NCBI GenBank assembly: GCA_965115995.1
Contig: OZ220472.1
Location: 3,100,001-3,164,000, forward strand
Source of the DNA: Poriferisodalis sp026713105
GTDB lineage: Bacteria > Actinomycetota > Acidimicrobiia > Acidimicrobiales > Poriferisodalaceae
Length of the DNA stretch: 64,000 bases
Direction: 5' to 3'
The first letter of the stretch is position 1. The number at the start of each line of letters is the position of its first letter. This document shows positions 35,941 through 43,854 of this stretch, one piece after another. The translations under genes and the position numbers were made by a program. The notes beneath the pieces are model-generated. The model searched no databases. It had not been told where the DNA came from and saw only the letters and a list, made by a program, of their open reading frames with translations.

Positions 35941-36357
35941 CTACAGGCGCATCCCGTAGGAGTAGCCGTGGGTGTGGGTCCGGCCGTGGACGTCGCCCTC
36001 GGGCGGGGGATTGTTGCTGACCCGCCCGAGCGTGATTACGCCAGTGGGGCAGCGGTCGACGCACAGCGCACAGCGTGTGCAGACGTCGTCGTCGATGATG
36101 AAGATGGCGTTGTCGGTGGGATCCAGCCCCGGCAGTTCGACGCCGACGGCTTCATCGATCGCTTCGGTGGACACATACCAGATGCACTTCCACGGGCAGA
36201 TGTCGACGCAGCCTTCACACTGAATGCACTCCGACTGGTCGATGTTGATGAACTGCTTCGGCTTGACCGCTGCATCGAGGTAGGAGGCGTCGACCTGCTG
36301 CAGGAGGTAATCGTCCCGGAATTTGGGCATCGGCGGATTTGCGTCGTTCGCAGCCAT
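35941..36357 (-). CDS. Ferredoxin-like protein with two [4Fe-4S] motifs, in the bc operon
   Basis: A 138-residue soluble protein. Both cluster motifs are complete: C44, C47, C50, C54 (CIQCEGCVDICP) and C93, C96, C99, C103 (CTRCALCVDRCP). A 40-residue N-terminal arm (MPKFRDDYLLQQVDASYLD) and a C-terminal arm with three closely spaced histidines (GRTHTHG) flank them. Bc complexes do not normally include such a subunit. I infer a role as an electron donor or structural partner of the complex. It sits 64 bp before cytochrome b and four bases after the next membrane protein. Confidence 0.9.
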   Translation of the reverse strand: MAANDANPPMPKFRDDYLLQQVDASYLDAAVKPKQFINIDQSECIQCEGCVDICPWKCIWYVSTEAIDEAVGVELPGLDPTDNAIFIIDDDVCTRCALCVDRCPTGVITLGRVSNNPPPEGDVHGRTHTHGYSYGMRL

Positions 36358-36361
36358 GTTC

Positions 36362-36796
36362 TCAGTTGCCCTTGACGAGAGGTCGGCCGTAATCAGATGT
36401 CGGCTCGGCGGCGGGCTGGGCCTTGTCGCGCCGTTGCCACCACATCACGAGCACGGGGAGCCCGATGAAGGCCGCGAGGTGCTCGATCACGACCACTATG
36501 TCGCTGACCTTCTTCAAGTCGATGCGCATCGGCGGGAAGGTGATGGGCGATGTCATGAACTGGCCTTCGGTCACCAAGAAGCGCTCGACCGACCAGCCCC
36601 ACTCGTTGTCGGTGAGGCGGATCCAGCGGTCGGGCACGATTCCGAACACCAGCAACAGCAGCATGAACACATAGGCCGCACCCACCATGGCCTCGCCCCA
36701 CGTGGTGGGTCGGTCGGTCGGCCGGCGCTTGCCGTACCAGACCAGCCCCTGAACCATCAGCGCGGTGACGAGGATCGATGTGACGAGTGCAACCAC
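36362..36796 (-). CDS. Small membrane protein of unknown function, first gene of the bc operon
   Basis: A 144-residue protein with helices at about 2-20 and 37-55 and a third near 102-120 (VVVIEHLAAFIGLPVLVMWW). The stretch between them is amphipathic with several Trp. The GTG start at 36796 follows GGGAGGAAC by nine bases. I recognise no family. Its place at the head of the operon, before the ferredoxin and cytochrome b, suggests a subunit or assembly factor. Confidence 0.78.
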   Translation of the reverse strand: MVALVTSILVTALMVQGLVWYGKRRPTDRPTTWGEAMVGAAYVFMLLLLVFGIVPDRWIRLTDNEWGWSVERFLVTEGQFMTSPITFPPMRIDLKKVSDIVVVIEHLAAFIGLPVLVMWWQRRDKAQPAAEPTSDYGRPLVKGN

Positions 36797-37139
36797 TCCT
36801 TCGTTCCTCCCGAGTTCGAATGTCGGCGTTTCCGGGCTGCTGCGGACTGGCGATTTCGACGGTGCGTCGAGTGCGTCAGCCGCAGCAAGACCGGGGCAAA
36901 GATTACCGGCGCCCCGGCTATGGCGCGTGATGTTCTAGCACGACATCGGGCGCCCGCCACCGTGTCGTCGCAATCGGCCCGCGCCAATGGGCGCGGTGAA
37001 CGGACCCTCAACTGCTGCGCCATCGGGGCGACTGCATGGCAGACTTGCGCCTCGGTGCGCTCGGGCGCGTATCGTGCCCTGCGAACTTGGCCGTGCCGGC
37101 CGTGAAAGAACCCCTGGGGGCAACCCCGCGGAGGATCCC
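36797..37139. other. Divergent intergenic region between bc operon and cytochrome c
   Basis: This 343-bp gap holds the 5' ends of two divergent genes. I see one short inverted repeat, GATGT and ACATC (36938-36956 approximately), but no pair of promoter boxes that I would defend. A reading frame that runs through it into the cytochrome c gene is an in-frame extension without family resemblance. Confidence 0.4.
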
Positions 37140-37910
37140 GTGACCGATGTTCCCGAGTACCTGCTGGAGCGCTCGCGACAACGTCGCATCGCGCTGGGGG
37201 TCCTCGAAGACGACGGCAGCGGCGACGGCGGCGCTGCGAGCGCGGCAGCACCCGCGGCCGGGGGGGCTCCCGCGACAGGCCCCAGCCAGGCGGAGATGAT
37301 CGCTGCCGCTCGCGAAGCGGCGCAGCTCGAAGCCGAACCCGAGGCGCCGCCCGATTCGTCATGGGTGCTCGCAGCCCGCAGGAGACATCGAATTCCGATC
37401 TGGGTGCTGCCCGTGCTGTTCTGCCTGCCGCTGTGGGCATTCGTGTACGTGAAGTTGACCGAACCGCCGCCTGAGCCCATTACCGCCATCAACGAAGGTG
37501 CGGCAACCTACGCGCTGCGCTGCGCGAGCTGCCATGTGGGTGATGGCTCCGGCAGCGACGGCAGCGGCGTGGGACGGCCGCTGTGGAACGGCGAAGTGCT
37601 GCTGACCTTCCCTGATCTGGACGACTCGTTCATCGAGTGGATCTCGGTCGGCTCCGAAGGCATCGGCCTCGGACAGGTCTACGGAGATCCGAACCGGCCA
37701 GGCGGGGCGCACATCACTGGCGAGACTGAGTCCAACATGCCGGCGTTCGGCGAAGTGCTCAACGACCATCAGCTGTACTCGGTCGCGCGATATGTCCGCG
37801 AGGTGATCGGCGGCGAGATGATCAGCGACGAGGTGGCTGCCGAGCGCGACGCCGAGTGGGAGCATCTGGGTGGCGGCGCTCTGTCCGGCGGGGGTGGCGG
37901 CGGCCACTAA
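37140..37910 (+). CDS. Monoheme cytochrome c with N-terminal PEYLLERS motif
   Basis: A 256-residue protein divergent from the bc operon. The start is GTG 37140; GGAGG lies at 37130-37134. The first 20 residues contain VPEYLLERSRQRRIALG, which resembles the N-terminus of the cytochrome b C-terminal protein. A Gly/Ala/Glu-rich soluble stretch, a membrane helix near residue 85-100 (IPIWVLPVLFCLPLWAFVYV) and a cytochrome c domain with CASCH follow; NMPAF supplies a possible axial methionine. The C-terminus is Gly/His-rich. The cytoplasmic motif before the helix may dock the protein to its partner. Confidence 0.9.
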   Translation: MTDVPEYLLERSRQRRIALGVLEDDGSGDGGAASAAAPAAGGAPATGPSQAEMIAAAREAAQLEAEPEAPPDSSWVLAARRRHRIPIWVLPVLFCLPLWAFVYVKLTEPPPEPITAINEGAATYALRCASCHVGDGSGSDGSGVGRPLWNGEVLLTFPDLDDSFIEWISVGSEGIGLGQVYGDPNRPGGAHITGETESNMPAFGEVLNDHQLYSVARYVREVIGGEMISDEVAAERDAEWEHLGGGALSGGGGGGH

Positions 37911-37940
37911 GAGGCTGAGCCGCGGGCGAAGCCGTGGCCC
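37909..37940 (+). repeat. Partial copy of an 83-bp intergenic repeat
   Basis: The 32 bp after the cytochrome c stop, AAGAGGCTGAGCC...GAAGCCGTGGCCC, match the beginning of the repeat at 51006-51088 with a few changes. It includes the small hairpins GGCT-GA-GCC and GGC-GAA-GCC. It overlaps the start of the next gene. Confidence 0.6.
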
Positions 37941-39241
37941 TGTCTGCGGGGATCTCCGATCGTGATCGCGACACCGTGACCCAGACACTCGCTTGCGACG
38001 TGCTCGTCGTCGGTGGCGGCCCCGCGGGCTGCGCTGCCGCGTACTGGCTGGCGCGGGCGGGACGCGATGTGCTGCTCATCGAGCGCTCGACGCACCCTCG
38101 AGAACGCGTGTGCGGCGACGCGCTCACACCGGTCGCCGTGAGCGAGCTCATCGATATGGGCTGTGACCCTGCCACCGCGCGCTGGCACCGGCACCACGGT
38201 CTGCGCATCACCGCCCACGGGCAAAGCCTCGAGGTGCCGTGGCCACAAGGCGAGCAATGGCCCGGCTATGGCGTGGTGGTACGGCGGCCGCGACTCGACG
38301 CGCTGACGTTCGCCCGCGCGCAGGCTGCGGGTGCGCGCGTGCTCACCGGCACAGAGGTCACGGCTCCGCTGATCGCCGATGGCCACCTGCGCGGCTGCAT
38401 TGCTGCGGACCGCAGAGGAGCACAGCCGCGCGACGTGACGGCACGCGCTCGCTACGTCGTGATCGCCGACGGCCCGCGTTCGAGCTTTGGCCGGGCACTG
38501 GGGACCGTGCGCTCCCGGACCCACGCGCAGGGATTGGCGATGCGCGCGTACTACCCAACGCCCCGCCACGACGAGCCCTGGATCGAGTCGGTCTTCGCTT
38601 TGGCTGACCGCTCGGGGAGCCAGCTGCCGGGTTACGGCTGGGTCTTTCCGGTCGGCGACGGCACGGCCAATGTGGGCGTCGGCCTGCTCAGCCATCACTA
38701 CGGCAACGAAGCCATCTCGCTCGAGCGACTCTTCGAGCAGTGGGTCCGGCAGATTCCCGAGCGCTGGGAGATCGACCCTTCGGGACCATGTACCGAACCG
38801 GCGAGCGGCCGGCTGCCGATGGGAGGATCGGTACGCCCACGCTCGGGTCCGAATTGGGTGGTGGTCGGCGATGCAGCGGGCAGTGTCAACCCCTGGAACG
38901 GCGATGGCGTCGGCCCCGCGCTGGCAACCGGCCGACTCGCAGCCGAGGTCATCGGACAGGCGCTCGACAACGATGACGGTCTCGAGTTGCGGCGCTACGA
39001 GGCCGAGCTTGCCGCGCGCTGGCAGCAGTACCACCACCTCGGTCGGCTGACGACCCGCGCGCTCGGCCGCCCCGGCCTCATGCGACAGCTGACGCAGCTC
39101 GCGATTCGCTCCCCCCGCATGGGGAATCTGGCCATGCGGGTCTCGACCGATCTGATGCAGGCCAAGGCCGGCCCGCTTGGCCCCCGCGGCATCTACCGAG
39201 CGGCCTCGGGAGTTGCACGGCTCTGGCGCGACCGCGCCTGA
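37934..39241 (+). CDS. Geranylgeranyl reductase-family FAD oxidoreductase
   Basis: A 435-residue flavoprotein. The FAD Rossmann motif DVLVVGGGPAGCAAAYW is near residue 23-40, then ERVCGDALTP (the family redox-site pattern with a cysteine), and a late GDAAGSVNPWNGDGVGPAL (the second FAD motif). Relatives reduce isoprenoid double bonds, for example in menaquinone side chains. GTG 37934 is the longest start and lies in a repeat remnant; GTG 37976 (VTQTLACDVLVVGGG) starts just before the conserved fold and is at least as likely. The placement beside the bc module suggests menaquinone saturation. Confidence 0.85.
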   Translation: MALSAGISDRDRDTVTQTLACDVLVVGGGPAGCAAAYWLARAGRDVLLIERSTHPRERVCGDALTPVAVSELIDMGCDPATARWHRHHGLRITAHGQSLEVPWPQGEQWPGYGVVVRRPRLDALTFARAQAAGARVLTGTEVTAPLIADGHLRGCIAADRRGAQPRDVTARARYVVIADGPRSSFGRALGTVRSRTHAQGLAMRAYYPTPRHDEPWIESVFALADRSGSQLPGYGWVFPVGDGTANVGVGLLSHHYGNEAISLERLFEQWVRQIPERWEIDPSGPCTEPASGRLPMGGSVRPRSGPNWVVVGDAAGSVNPWNGDGVGPALATGRLAAEVIGQALDNDDGLELRRYEAELAARWQQYHHLGRLTTRALGRPGLMRQLTQLAIRSPRMGNLAMRVSTDLMQAKAGPLGPRGIYRAASGVARLWRDRA

Positions 39242-39271
39242 GAAGATGCGCGGATGGGTGAAGCTTCCCGC

Positions 39272-39354
39272 TGTCGCACCAGTTGTTTCCCGCTCTTGTT
39301 CGCTGTCGCTCACGGGCCGCTCGGGCCACGGCTTCGCCTATCGGCTCAGCCTCT
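39272..39354 (+). repeat. 83-bp intergenic repeat, copy 1
   Basis: This 83-bp sequence is repeated in reverse orientation at 51006-51088 with 82 of 83 positions identical. Shorter relatives lie at 37909-37940 and 44711-44823. It contains several short hairpins (GGCT-GA-GCC, GGC-GAA-GCC and GGCC-CGAG-CGGCC on one strand). It lies between the convergent FAD reductase and hemL genes, so it may also end transcription. Confidence 0.8.
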
Positions 39355-39368
39355 CAACGCTGTCCGCG

Positions 39369-40652
39369 CTACGCGTTCGTGGCTGTAGCGGCGTCGGCGA
39401 TGGAAGCGACGGCATCGTCGATGACGTCGGCTGTGTGGGCGAGGCCCACGAAGATCGCCTCATAGGCACCAGGGGCGAACGCCACGCCGCGTTTCAGTAA
39501 CTCGGCGTGGAGTCGCGCGTAGGCCTGCTCGTCGGTGGTACCGGCATCGTCGTAATCGACTGGCAACCAGCCCGGTTCGGGCCCTGCGCCGCAGTACAAG
39601 CCGACGAGCGTGCCGACCTGGCAAACGGCAGCATCGAAGCCAGCATCAGCCAGCGCATCGCGCGCGCCGTCGGCGAACCGGCTGGCCCGCGCTTCGAGCT
39701 CTGCATAGGCCGCCGGCGTGAGTCGTTCGAGTGCCGTCAGTCCTGCTGCGGTCGCCAATGGGTTCCCCGAAAGCGTTCCTGCCTGGTACACGGGACCGGT
39801 CGGGGCAAGCGTTTGCATGATCTCGGTGCGGGCGCCGAGGGCACCGATGGGCAGGCCGCCGCCAATGACCTTGCCAAAGCACGAGATGTCGGGCGTCACG
39901 CCGAATCGCTCGGCCGCGCCGCCGCGGCCCAGGCGGAAGCCGGTGATGACCTCATCGAAGATCAGCAGTGCGCCCGCTTCGTCGCAGGCGGCACGCAGGC
40001 CCTCCAGGAATCCGGGCACAGGCGGCACCAGGCCCATGTTCGCTGCCACTGGCTCGACCACGACCGCAGCAACCTGCTCGTCGATTGCGGGCACGACGTT
40101 GTAGGGCGCAACCACCGTGTCAGCCACTGCGCTCGGCGGCACGCCGGCTGAGCCCGACAGCCCAAGCGTGGCGACGCCGCTGCCGCCGGCGGCCAACAGT
40201 GCATCGGCGTGGCCGTGATAGCAGCCAGCGAACTTGACGATGCGGGACCGGTCAGTGAATCCCCGTGCCAGCCGCACAGCGGTCATGGTGGCCTCGGTTC
40301 CGCTGCTGGTCAGCCGCACCTGCTCGACGCCGGGCGCCGCCTCGGCGATCAGCTCTGCAAGCAGCACCTCTCGCTGCGTCGGCGCACCGTACGAGGTGCC
40401 GTCCGCAGCAGCCTTCGCCACTGCCTCAGTCACGGCCGGGTGGGCGTGACCCAGGATGATCGCCCCGTAGGACTGCACGAAGTCGAGGTACCGGCGACCC
40501 TCGACATCGAAGACGTACGGCCCTTCGGCCCGTGCAACGAAATACGGTGTGCCGCCGACCGAGCCGAAAGCCCGCACCGGCGAATTGACACCTCCCGGAA
40601 TCACCCGCTGGGCAGCTTCGAACAGGTCGGCATTCGTAGGCGGGTCCGTCAC
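39369..40652 (-). CDS. hemL: Glutamate-1-semialdehyde 2,1-aminomutase
   Basis: A 427-residue PLP enzyme that converts glutamate-1-semialdehyde to 5-aminolevulinate in the C5 heme pathway. The N-terminal PGGVNSPVRAFGSVGGTPYF, LTSSGTEATMTAVRLARGFT, FDEVITGFRLGRGG and the lysine site SCFGKVIGGGLPIGALG (K261, Schiff base) are present. The start is GTG 40652 (MTDPPTNADLFEAAQRVIPG), 28 bases after hemD; a longer frame overlaps hemD. It is the last gene of hemA-hemC-hemD-hemL; hemB is not in this stretch. Confidence 0.95.
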   Translation of the reverse strand: MTDPPTNADLFEAAQRVIPGGVNSPVRAFGSVGGTPYFVARAEGPYVFDVEGRRYLDFVQSYGAIILGHAHPAVTEAVAKAAADGTSYGAPTQREVLLAELIAEAAPGVEQVRLTSSGTEATMTAVRLARGFTDRSRIVKFAGCYHGHADALLAAGGSGVATLGLSGSAGVPPSAVADTVVAPYNVVPAIDEQVAAVVVEPVAANMGLVPPVPGFLEGLRAACDEAGALLIFDEVITGFRLGRGGAAERFGVTPDISCFGKVIGGGLPIGALGARTEIMQTLAPTGPVYQAGTLSGNPLATAAGLTALERLTPAAYAELEARASRFADGARDALADAGFDAAVCQVGTLVGLYCGAGPEPGWLPVDYDDAGTTDEQAYARLHAELLKRGVAFAPGAYEAIFVGLAHTADVIDDAVASIADAATATNA

Positions 40653-40680
40653 GGCTCGCAGCGTAGGGGTGCCGATGCGC

Positions 40681-41469
40681 TCAGTCGTTCGCCGGATGGT
40701 GTTCCGCGCGCAGCGCCGTCGCGACTGCTTCGACCAGACCTTCGCTGGAGGGACGGCTGGCGACGGCCGCCACCGGCAGTCCGGCTTCGGCACACGCAGC
40801 GGCCGTGGTGTCGCCGATGCAGACCACCTTGGCGCGGATCTCTCGCTCGCCGATCTGGCTCAGATGGCCCACCACCGCGGACGGTGAGGCGAAGATCACG
40901 GCATCCGCTGCAGCCACGTCGGCAATGAGATGGTCTGACAGCGTGGGCGTGACCGTGCGGTAGGCGCTGACTGCGCCCACGGCCCAGCCGCGGGCTCGCA
41001 GGCCGTCGACGAGTTCGGGGCGGGCTTGCGCAGAGTGCGGCACAAAGCACGCGTCGCCCGGTTGCGGATCGCCGAAGGCCTCAGCGAGGCCGACCGCGTC
41101 GTTCCGGTCGGGCACGAGGTTGGCCGGTCGGTCTAGCTCGGCCTCGACGCGGGCTGCGGTGGCAGGACCAACGGCCGCGACGCGGATGCGCGCGAAGCGA
41201 CGGCGCACCCCGCGCCGGTCGGCGCGTGCGAGAGTTGCTGCGACCGCGTTCGGCGAGGTGAACGCAACCCAGCTGAACTGTTCGAGTCGCAGCAGGGCAT
41301 CATCGAGCGGTTGGCCGCCGTCCAGGGGCGGCACCACCGCAATGGCCGGAGCGATCACGGGGCGCGCTTGGTGGCTGCGCAGCGCGTCCGCCAGCGGATC
41401 GGCCTGGTGCGACGCCCTCGTGACGACAACCGTGCGGTCGGCGAGTTCGCTGAATTGGCTCTCAGGCAT
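40681..41469 (-). CDS. hemD: Uroporphyrinogen-III synthase
   Basis: A 262-residue enzyme that cyclises hydroxymethylbilane with inversion of ring D. The family is weakly conserved; supporting blocks are TVVVTRASHQADPLADAL at the start, WVAFTSPNAV, and the late DAVIFASPSAVVGHL. It overlaps the end of hemC by eight bases and precedes hemL, which agrees with the assignment. It is a separate gene, not fused to a methyltransferase as in some actinobacteria. Confidence 0.9.
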   Translation of the reverse strand: MPESQFSELADRTVVVTRASHQADPLADALRSHQARPVIAPAIAVVPPLDGGQPLDDALLRLEQFSWVAFTSPNAVAATLARADRRGVRRRFARIRVAAVGPATAARVEAELDRPANLVPDRNDAVGLAEAFGDPQPGDACFVPHSAQARPELVDGLRARGWAVGAVSAYRTVTPTLSDHLIADVAAADAVIFASPSAVVGHLSQIGEREIRAKVVCIGDTTAAACAEAGLPVAAVASRPSSEGLVEAVATALRAEHHPAND

Positions 41470-42376
41470 CGTCGCCCAGAGCGGACCACATGGCGGCGTC
41501 TGTGCCGGTTCGGGTCATCAGTTCGCGGGCCAACGCCGCGCCCAGGGAGAGACCGTCGACATCGCTGCCGCTGGTGCGCACGATGGCGCTGCGATCTGGC
41601 GTCGCGAGCAGCGCGGTCATGTGGAGGTGCCCATCGGCGCCGAGAGTGGCGTGAGCGCCAGTCGGCAGGTCACAACCACCGCCGAGCGTCCGCAAGAAGG
41701 AACGCTCGGCATGCACGCAGCGTGTCGTCGCCTGGTCGATGATCGCCCCGACTGCGGCGGCGGCTTGCGCGTCGTCGGTTCGGTGCTCGATCGCGATGGC
41801 ACCCTGCCCGACCTGGGGCACGATCTCGTCGGGGCTGAATCGCTGCGCGATCTGCCCAGATTCACCGAGACGCTCCAGCGCTGCCGCTGCCACGATCACC
41901 GCGTCGATGCCTGGTTCGCTGGCTGTGGCAATGCGACGAGCCATATTCCCGCGCAATCCGGTGAAGCGCAGATCGGGACGCAGTGCAGCCAGTTGGCACT
42001 GTCGGCGCTGTGATCCCGTTGCGACAACGCCGCCGTGCCCGATTGCATCGAGCTCCAGACCGACCAACGCATCGCGCACGTCACCTCTCGCCAGGCAGCC
42101 TGCCAGCGTCAAGCCGGGAGTCGGGTCCGAGCGCATGTCTTTCGCGCTGTGCACCGCTGCATCGGCGCGCCCATCGAGTACGGCGGCTTGCACCTCGGTC
42201 ACAAACACCCCCCTGCCGGACATCTGCGCGATCGGCGTGGACAAGTCGAGGTCTCCGCTTGTGCGCACCGGCACGAGCTCAATGTCACCCGAAGATGATC
42301 CGCCTGCTGCAAGTGCGGTCGCGACGGCGCGCGCCTGCCACGTAGCGAGCGGGCTCGATCGTGTCGCGATCCTCAC
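41462..42376 (-). CDS. hemC: Hydroxymethylbilane synthase (porphobilinogen deaminase)
   Basis: A 304-residue enzyme that polymerises four porphobilinogens. The start RIATRSSPLATWQA, the catalytic region VHSAKDMRSDPTPGL, LRGNMARRI, and LGGGCDLPTGAHA with the dipyrromethane cofactor cysteine at C235 are all present. It follows hemA by 11 bases. Length is normal. Confidence 0.95.
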   Translation of the reverse strand: MRIATRSSPLATWQARAVATALAAGGSSSGDIELVPVRTSGDLDLSTPIAQMSGRGVFVTEVQAAVLDGRADAAVHSAKDMRSDPTPGLTLAGCLARGDVRDALVGLELDAIGHGGVVATGSQRRQCQLAALRPDLRFTGLRGNMARRIATASEPGIDAVIVAAAALERLGESGQIAQRFSPDEIVPQVGQGAIAIEHRTDDAQAAAAVGAIIDQATTRCVHAERSFLRTLGGGCDLPTGAHATLGADGHLHMTALLATPDRSAIVRTSGSDVDGLSLGAALARELMTRTGTDAAMWSALGDDA

Positions 42377-42387
42377 GCGGCCAAGGT

Positions 42388-43647
42388 CTATAAGTCGAAG
42401 AGGTCGCGCACCGAGTCCGCGAGCCGGTCGCCCTTGGCTTTGCCTGCCGCAGTCCGCAGCGCGACGGTGGGCTGATGCAGCAGCTTGTTGACCAGCGCTG
42501 CGGTTGCCCGCTCGAGGGCCTCGCGCGCGTCTTCGTCGAGATCGGGATGCGCCGCCAGAGCGCGCTCAATCTCGGCTCGGCGGACCGCTTCTGCCTGACC
42601 GCGGAGCGATTCGATCAGTGGTGCCATCTCTCGGGCACTGCGATCGGCCGAGAAGCGCTCTGTCTCGTCGACCAGGATCGACTCGACTGCTGCCACTTCG
42701 GCTTGCCGGCGGACGTGTCCGGTATCGGCAAAACGGGACAGGTCGTCCATGTCGAGGAGGGTGACGCCCGCAAGGCGCGCCACGGCAGGGTCGACATCAC
42801 GGGGTACGGCGATGTCGACGATCAGCAACGGGCGGCCCGCACGCCGCTCGATGACTGCTCCCACGCTGGCGTGGTCGACGATCACCGACGTCGCACCTGT
42901 GGATGTCAGCAGCAGATCAACCTCGACCAGGGCGTCCTCCAGGTTCGCGAGCGGCAGTTGATGGCCGCCTACTCGCGCAGCCAGGGCCTCGGCGTGCGAG
43001 GGCGTGCGGTTGGCTACCTGCACGGCTGCGGGGCCGGCCGCCGCGAGGGCAACGATCATGCCCTCGGCCATTTCGCCGGCACCCACGACGAGCACCCGGG
43101 AGCCTTCCAACGTGCCGAGATGGTTCTTGGCCATGCTGACCGCGGCGTGACTGATCGACGCGGTCCCCCGTGAGATGTCCGTCTCGGTGCGTGCACGCTT
43201 GCCAGCGCTGATCCCATGCCGGAACAGCTGGTTGAGCACCGTGCCTGCGGTTCCCTCTGTGCGCGCCGCGTCCCATGCCGTGCGCACCTGACCCAAGATC
43301 TCGTGCTCTCCCAGCACGGCGGAATCCAGGCCGCTCGTCACACGGAACAGGTGACGGGCCGCATCGTCGTCGTAGTGGACGTAGAGATGGTCGGACAGCT
43401 CGGCGGGCGCCGCACCCGACAGGGTGCAGAAAAAGTCGCGCACCTCGCCGAAGGCCGCATGGAACCGCTCAGCCACGACGTAGGCCTCGGTGCGGTTGCA
43501 CGTCGACACGACGACGGCTTCGCTGACGTTCTCGCACGATGCGAGATCACCGAGCCGTTTCGGCACGTCGGTAGCGGGAACCGTGCAGCGCTCCAATAGC
43601 TCAAGCGGAGCGCTGCGATGGCTCACGCCCATGACAACGATGGACAC
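42388..43647 (-). CDS. hemA: Glutamyl-tRNA reductase
   Basis: A 419-residue NADPH enzyme that starts the C5 heme pathway. The catalytic cysteine is C50 in VVVSTCNRTEAYV. HLFRVTSGLDSAVLGEHEILGQV, KRARTETDISRGTASISHAAV and LVVGAGEMAEGM (NADPH loop) are canonical. The start is GTG 43647 (MSIVVMGVSHRSAPLELLER); residues upstream in the same frame are not family-like. It opens the hemACDL operon. A short membrane-peptide frame lies just upstream. Confidence 0.94.
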   Translation of the reverse strand: MSIVVMGVSHRSAPLELLERCTVPATDVPKRLGDLASCENVSEAVVVSTCNRTEAYVVAERFHAAFGEVRDFFCTLSGAAPAELSDHLYVHYDDDAARHLFRVTSGLDSAVLGEHEILGQVRTAWDAARTEGTAGTVLNQLFRHGISAGKRARTETDISRGTASISHAAVSMAKNHLGTLEGSRVLVVGAGEMAEGMIVALAAAGPAAVQVANRTPSHAEALAARVGGHQLPLANLEDALVEVDLLLTSTGATSVIVDHASVGAVIERRAGRPLLIVDIAVPRDVDPAVARLAGVTLLDMDDLSRFADTGHVRRQAEVAAVESILVDETERFSADRSAREMAPLIESLRGQAEAVRRAEIERALAAHPDLDEDAREALERATAALVNKLLHQPTVALRTAAGKAKGDRLADSVRDLFDL

Positions 43648-43755
43648 GAGGACTACCCAGGGTTCGGAAATGCGACCCGCACAGTCTCGCCGGTCCGGCA
43701 CCCCGTTTCCACGCGCTTGACCCAGGTTTGCGCCACGAGTGTGACTCCGGGGCGC

Positions 43756-43845
43756 TCAATTGAAGAAGAACAGCAGCCTGAGGGTGGCCGCAAGCAAGAT
43801 GAGTGCGACGAGCGCGGCCAGTACGAGCGCAGTTCGAGGTCTCAT
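43756..43845 (-). CDS. Possible 29-residue single-helix membrane peptide
   Basis: An ATG at 43845 opens a frame of 29 residues, MRPRTALVLAALVALI followed by LLAATLRLLFFFN, which is a positively charged start and one strongly hydrophobic helix. It begins nine bases after the stop of the SAM hydrolase gene and ends about 110 bp before hemA. The purine-rich GACGGTGA upstream is a poor ribosome site. It could be a real small membrane protein in a cotranscribed unit or chance; composition and position are the only support. Confidence 0.35.
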   Translation of the reverse strand: MRPRTALVLAALVALILLAATLRLLFFFN

Positions 43846-43854
43846 GTCACCGTC

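Noticed and set aside
39177..39500. A small protein with SRSCSLSLTGRSGHGFAYRLSL-like sequence, shared with a frame near 50689-51102
   Set aside because: The shared peptide is only the translation of the 83-bp DNA repeat; there is no sign of a real gene.
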